Source of the DNA: Caproicibacter sp002399225
GTDB taxonomy: Bacteria; Bacillota; Clostridia; Oscillospirales; Acutalibacteraceae
Reading direction: 5' to 3'
DNA: 64,000 bases
Assembly: GCA_036756705.1 (NCBI GenBank)
Contig: DAIOKN010000008.1
Span: 1-64,000, forward strand
Part shown: positions 61,892-64,000 of the stretch, in pieces
Numbering within the stretch: the stretch's first letter is position 1
Layout: every line of letters begins with the position of its first letter
The notes under the pieces: model-generated
What the model saw: the letters and a program-made list of their open reading frames with translations, nothing else
Database searches by the model: none
Told to the model about the DNA's origin: nothing
Position numbers and translations under genes: made by a program

Positions 61892-63395
61892 CCGATCCCT
61901 CCTCTTTCGGCGGGGCCGGGGCCTTGCGGGTCCAGCCGGATTCAAAGCTGCCCTTGTTCCACCGGCCGGAGCGCACCACCTGCCCGCCGCGGTATTCGGC
62001 GCCCTGCCCGTGGGGCTTGCCGTCTTTCCACCCGCCGGTGTAAAGCAGGTTGCCCTCCATGTCGAACGCGGAGCCACGCCCGGTGGGGATGCCGTCTTTC
62101 CAGCGGCCGATGAAAACGGAGCCGTCGGAGGAACCGAACGCAACTCCCATGCCGTTGCGCAGGTTCCGCTTCCAGTTGCCGGCGTAGCAGAGCTTCCCGG
62201 ATTTATAATAGTAGACGCCGAACCCGTTGCGCTTGTCGCCGAGGTAGCCGCCCTCATAGGCGGTGTGCCCGTTTTCCATCTGGGTGCGGCCCTGCCCCTG
62301 CCGCAGACCGTCGAGCAGGTCGCCGAAATAGAGGTAGCTTTCCTCCTCACTGACCACGATGCGCTTCGCGGGGATCAGCCCTTCGCCGAAAAACGGCTCA
62401 ATCCGCGCGGAGCCGAGGCCGAGGCCTTTCGCGTGGACCACCGTGCCGCCGAGGCCCTTCGCGGCAACGCCGTACTTGGCGGGCGAAGGGCGCGGGTGCG
62501 GAACCGGGTTCGGAATATGCCGCGGCTCCGGCGCGGGGACCGGGTCCGGGATCGGGCGCGGTTCGGGCGGATCAACGGAGAAAATTTCATGATCCACCGC
62601 ATAGTCGGAGGAATCCAGATCCTCGGGGGACCTTTCCGCCGCCGCGCCGGGAGCGAACGCGGACACGGCCTCCGGCTCCTCTTCTTCCGGCTCCGGGTCG
62701 GAGCCGTCGTTGCGTATGTAGGAAAACTCGAGCGGCCGATCCTCCCCGGTTTCCGTCCAATCCGGGTCGGGGACTCCCCCGGTTTCCTCCAGCCTGCGGA
62801 ACAGATCAAGGCGCTTTTCGCGCTCCGCGGGCGCGCAGAAACAGAAAACGCCGTCCCCGGTGCGCGCCAGCACCGGCGGCTCGCCCCCGGCGGCGCTGTT
62901 GACAAAGCTCTGCGCCGCCGTTCCGGGTTTCACCGGGCAGGGGAGCAGCGTTTCCCTGCGGTATTTGCCGGAGGCGGCGTCAAGCTCCAGCAGCTCGATC
63001 CCCTCCCCGGCCGGGCGCAGCACGGCCGCCGGCCTGCCGGCGGCCCCGGTGAAGTACGCGGCGCGCCGCCAGCCGAGATCCCCGCCGTAAACCGATTCCG
63101 AGACGATCCGCCCGCGCAGATCCCGCGTGACCAGCCGGAAACCGTCCGGCCGGCGGAACGCCTCCTGCACCACGGTTTTGCCGGAGACTTTGCGCCAGCG
63201 GAATTCCCCGCCGCCGATCTTGTAGCGTGTGCGCACCGCGCGTCCGGCCTCGATCCCGCGCGCCGTGCCTTTCGCCACGCCGCCGGAGCGCGCCTTCCGA
63301 ATTGCTTCGGCCAGCAGGGAATCCTCTTCCCCGCCGCCTTCGAACGGGCGGCAGGAAACCGTATGGTAAACAGTCCGCGAAGAATTTTCCGACAT
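61878..63395 (-). CDS. MORN-repeat protein
   Basis: A 505-residue cytosolic protein. Residues 1-200 form a beta-rich domain of unknown family (AVRTRYKIGGGEFRWRKV, FRLVTRDLRGRIVSESVYGG). Residues 205-305 are a low-complexity acidic then proline-rich linker (for example PPEPRPIPDPVPAPEP). Residues 355-482 hold five to six MORN repeats (YEGGYLGDKRNGFGVY, YAGNWKRNLRNGMGVAF, FIGRWKDGIPTGRGSAF, YTGGWKDGKPHGQGAEY). MORN repeats commonly bind lipids or proteins. The gene is very GC-rich compared with its neighbours and is translationally coupled to the metallo-hydrolase. Function unknown. Confidence 0.8.
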   Translation of the reverse strand: MSENSSRTVYHTVSCRPFEGGGEEDSLLAEAIRKARSGGVAKGTARGIEAGRAVRTRYKIGGGEFRWRKVSGKTVVQEAFRRPDGFRLVTRDLRGRIVSESVYGGDLGWRRAAYFTGAAGRPAAVLRPAGEGIELLELDAASGKYRRETLLPCPVKPGTAAQSFVNSAAGGEPPVLARTGDGVFCFCAPAEREKRLDLFRRLEETGGVPDPDWTETGEDRPLEFSYIRNDGSDPEPEEEEPEAVSAFAPGAAAERSPEDLDSSDYAVDHEIFSVDPPEPRPIPDPVPAPEPRHIPNPVPHPRPSPAKYGVAAKGLGGTVVHAKGLGLGSARIEPFFGEGLIPAKRIVVSEEESYLYFGDLLDGLRQGQGRTQMENGHTAYEGGYLGDKRNGFGVYYYKSGKLCYAGNWKRNLRNGMGVAFGSSDGSVFIGRWKDGIPTGRGSAFDMEGNLLYTGGWKDGKPHGQGAEYRGGQVVRSGRWNKGSFESGWTRKAPAPPKEEGSGALD

Positions 63396-63675
63396 GGGTG
63401 ACAGGACTCCTTTCCCAAGGAAATTCTCCTATTTTTTCTTTTAATTCCTATCCTACCCTATTTCCCGGTCATTTTCAAGGATTCCCTAAAATTCTCCCGC
63501 CGGAAACGCCCGCCGCTTCGGCCTGATTTTTATGTATCTTTCCTAAATATAGAAAGAGATTGAGGAAAAAAATGTCAAACTCTGCATAAAGCGGGGGAAC
63601 AGCCCGGAACAAAACGGTTGCACAGGCAAAGGGGGGCGGGCTATAATAAGTCCGTCCCCACAAAAATTTCCGCGT
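63396..63675. other. Intergenic region upstream of the MORN gene
   Basis: The part next to the MORN start is pyrimidine-rich on the plus strand and contains a possible Shine-Dalgarno (AAAGGAG on the minus strand near 63406-63412). A minus-strand TTGACA (complement near 63572-63577) has no well-spaced -10. An imperfect GC-rich inverted repeat near 63636-63660 may terminate the downstream small gene. No further gene is seen. Confidence 0.4.
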
Positions 63676-63855
63676 TCACTGGAACAAATACTGCAAATTG
63701 TTCACCAGATCGCCGACCGTGTGCAGCGTCTTATTGGTGCGGCGGCGGAACCCGCGGTTGTTCCGCATCATCTGGTCGCCGACCTTCGCAAGGGCCATGC
63801 CGGCAATCAGGCCGGTGCCGATCCCGCGCACAAAGCTCATTGTCTGCTTATACAT
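63676..63855 (-). CDS. Small membrane-associated protein, YtxH-like in outline
   Basis: With a start at 63855 the protein has 59 residues: a glycine-rich hydrophobic segment (SFVRGIGTGLIAGMALAKV), then a basic stretch (MMRNNRGFRRRTNKT) and an amphipathic C-terminus (LHTVGDLVNNLQYLF). GGAGG lies 9 bases upstream of this ATG. An alternative ATG at 63918 with AGAGAGG upstream would give an 80-residue protein with an extra charged N-terminus. The pattern of one membrane helix followed by a basic helix recalls YtxH-type stress proteins, but the match is only in outline. Confidence 0.6.
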   Translation of the reverse strand: MYKQTMSFVRGIGTGLIAGMALAKVGDQMMRNNRGFRRRTNKTLHTVGDLVNNLQYLFQ

Positions 63856-64000
63856 TTTATAATGCCTCCACATATTAAAGAAGAATTCAATCAAATCATT
63901 GAGATTTCTTTCTTTCATTACTATGCCTCTCTTCCTCTGGAATATTGAAGTGAATTGCTGGAAACCCAGCCCGAACCGTCACATTTTTTTTACTGAAAAG

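Noticed and set aside
61892..62350. N-terminal extension of the metallo-hydrolase frame
   Set aside because: It overlaps the MORN gene in another frame and is Arg/Thr/Pro-rich noise. The GTG at 61891 with GAGGAGG is the supported start.
60518..63401. Long plus-strand open frames (326 and 535 codons)
   Set aside because: They lie antisense to the very GC-rich hydrolase and MORN genes, where stop codons are rare by composition. Their Arg/Ala/Gly-rich translations have no recognisable domain.
63627..63643. A plus-strand promoter with TATAAT near 63637
   Set aside because: The spacing to TTGCAC is acceptable, but it points into the convergent small gene with nothing to transcribe before the window ends. 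The sequence fits better as part of an imperfect hairpin.

Overview
The window looks like part of the chromosome of a spore-forming, low-to-mid-GC Clostridia bacterium, most like the Ruminococcaceae/Oscillospiraceae. This is judged from protein character: RNase Y/YmdB/SpoVS, a T-box threonyl-tRNA synthetase gene, a SpoIID-domain protein, a GlgC/GlgD pair and a TRAP uronate system. Genes lie on both strands in short operons. Shine-Dalgarno sites are strong and many promoters are clear TTGACA-17-TATAAT sigma-A types. No rRNA, tRNA, CRISPR array, insertion sequence or prophage was recognised. All calls come from reading the sequence; no database search was possible.

Layout. 0-3.7 kb: an ArsR/SdpR-type repressor with a truncated SdpI-like partner, a YhfC membrane protease, a type-4 uracil-DNA glycosylase, two genes for proteins of about 50 residues and a divergent cis-prenyltransferase. 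3.8-13 kb: thrS with its T-box, then rny-ymdB, spoVS, fakA and recG. 13-19.4 kb: a BlaI/BlaR1-like regulatory pair with its operators, an ECF-like sigma/anti-sigma pair, a phosphoesterase and a DacF-type D,D-carboxypeptidase. 19.5-23 kb: rpmG-secE-nusG-rplK-rplA-rplJ-rplL, closed by a strong terminator instead of running on into rpoB. 23-32 kb: a charged unknown protein, a VanG-like D-Ala ligase, DUF1934-argS, a homocysteine-methyltransferase-like protein lacking its zinc cysteines, rsmA, a dCMP deaminase, a histidine phosphatase and an XRE regulator. 32-38 kb: the glycogen operon glgB-glgC-glgD-glgA.

38.4-48.6 kb is a visibly AT-richer catabolic block. A LacI-type regulator is followed by kduI, a TRAP transporter (dctP, dctQ and a frameshifted dctM), two dehydrogenases, kduD, a KDPG aldolase with an extra C-terminal domain, and kdgK. 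Together these would import a uronate or unsaturated uronate and convert it through 2-keto-3-deoxygluconate to pyruvate and glyceraldehyde-3-phosphate, next to gapA at 49 kb.

49-64 kb: gapA, an unknown membrane protein with citrate synthase, a SpoIID-domain protein, a DHHW/MBOAT surface O-acylation pair, and a very acidic secreted protein of about 1,131 residues behind a perfect promoter and a long leader. The last part is a very GC-rich two-gene unit in which a MORN-repeat protein is translationally coupled to a ComEC-like metallo-beta-lactamase-fold protein with a Cys-rich tail. That pair and the acidic secreted protein are the best candidates for undescribed biology. The dctM frameshift, the cysteine-less methyltransferase-like protein and the BlaR1 with an unfamiliar sensor also deserve a second look.
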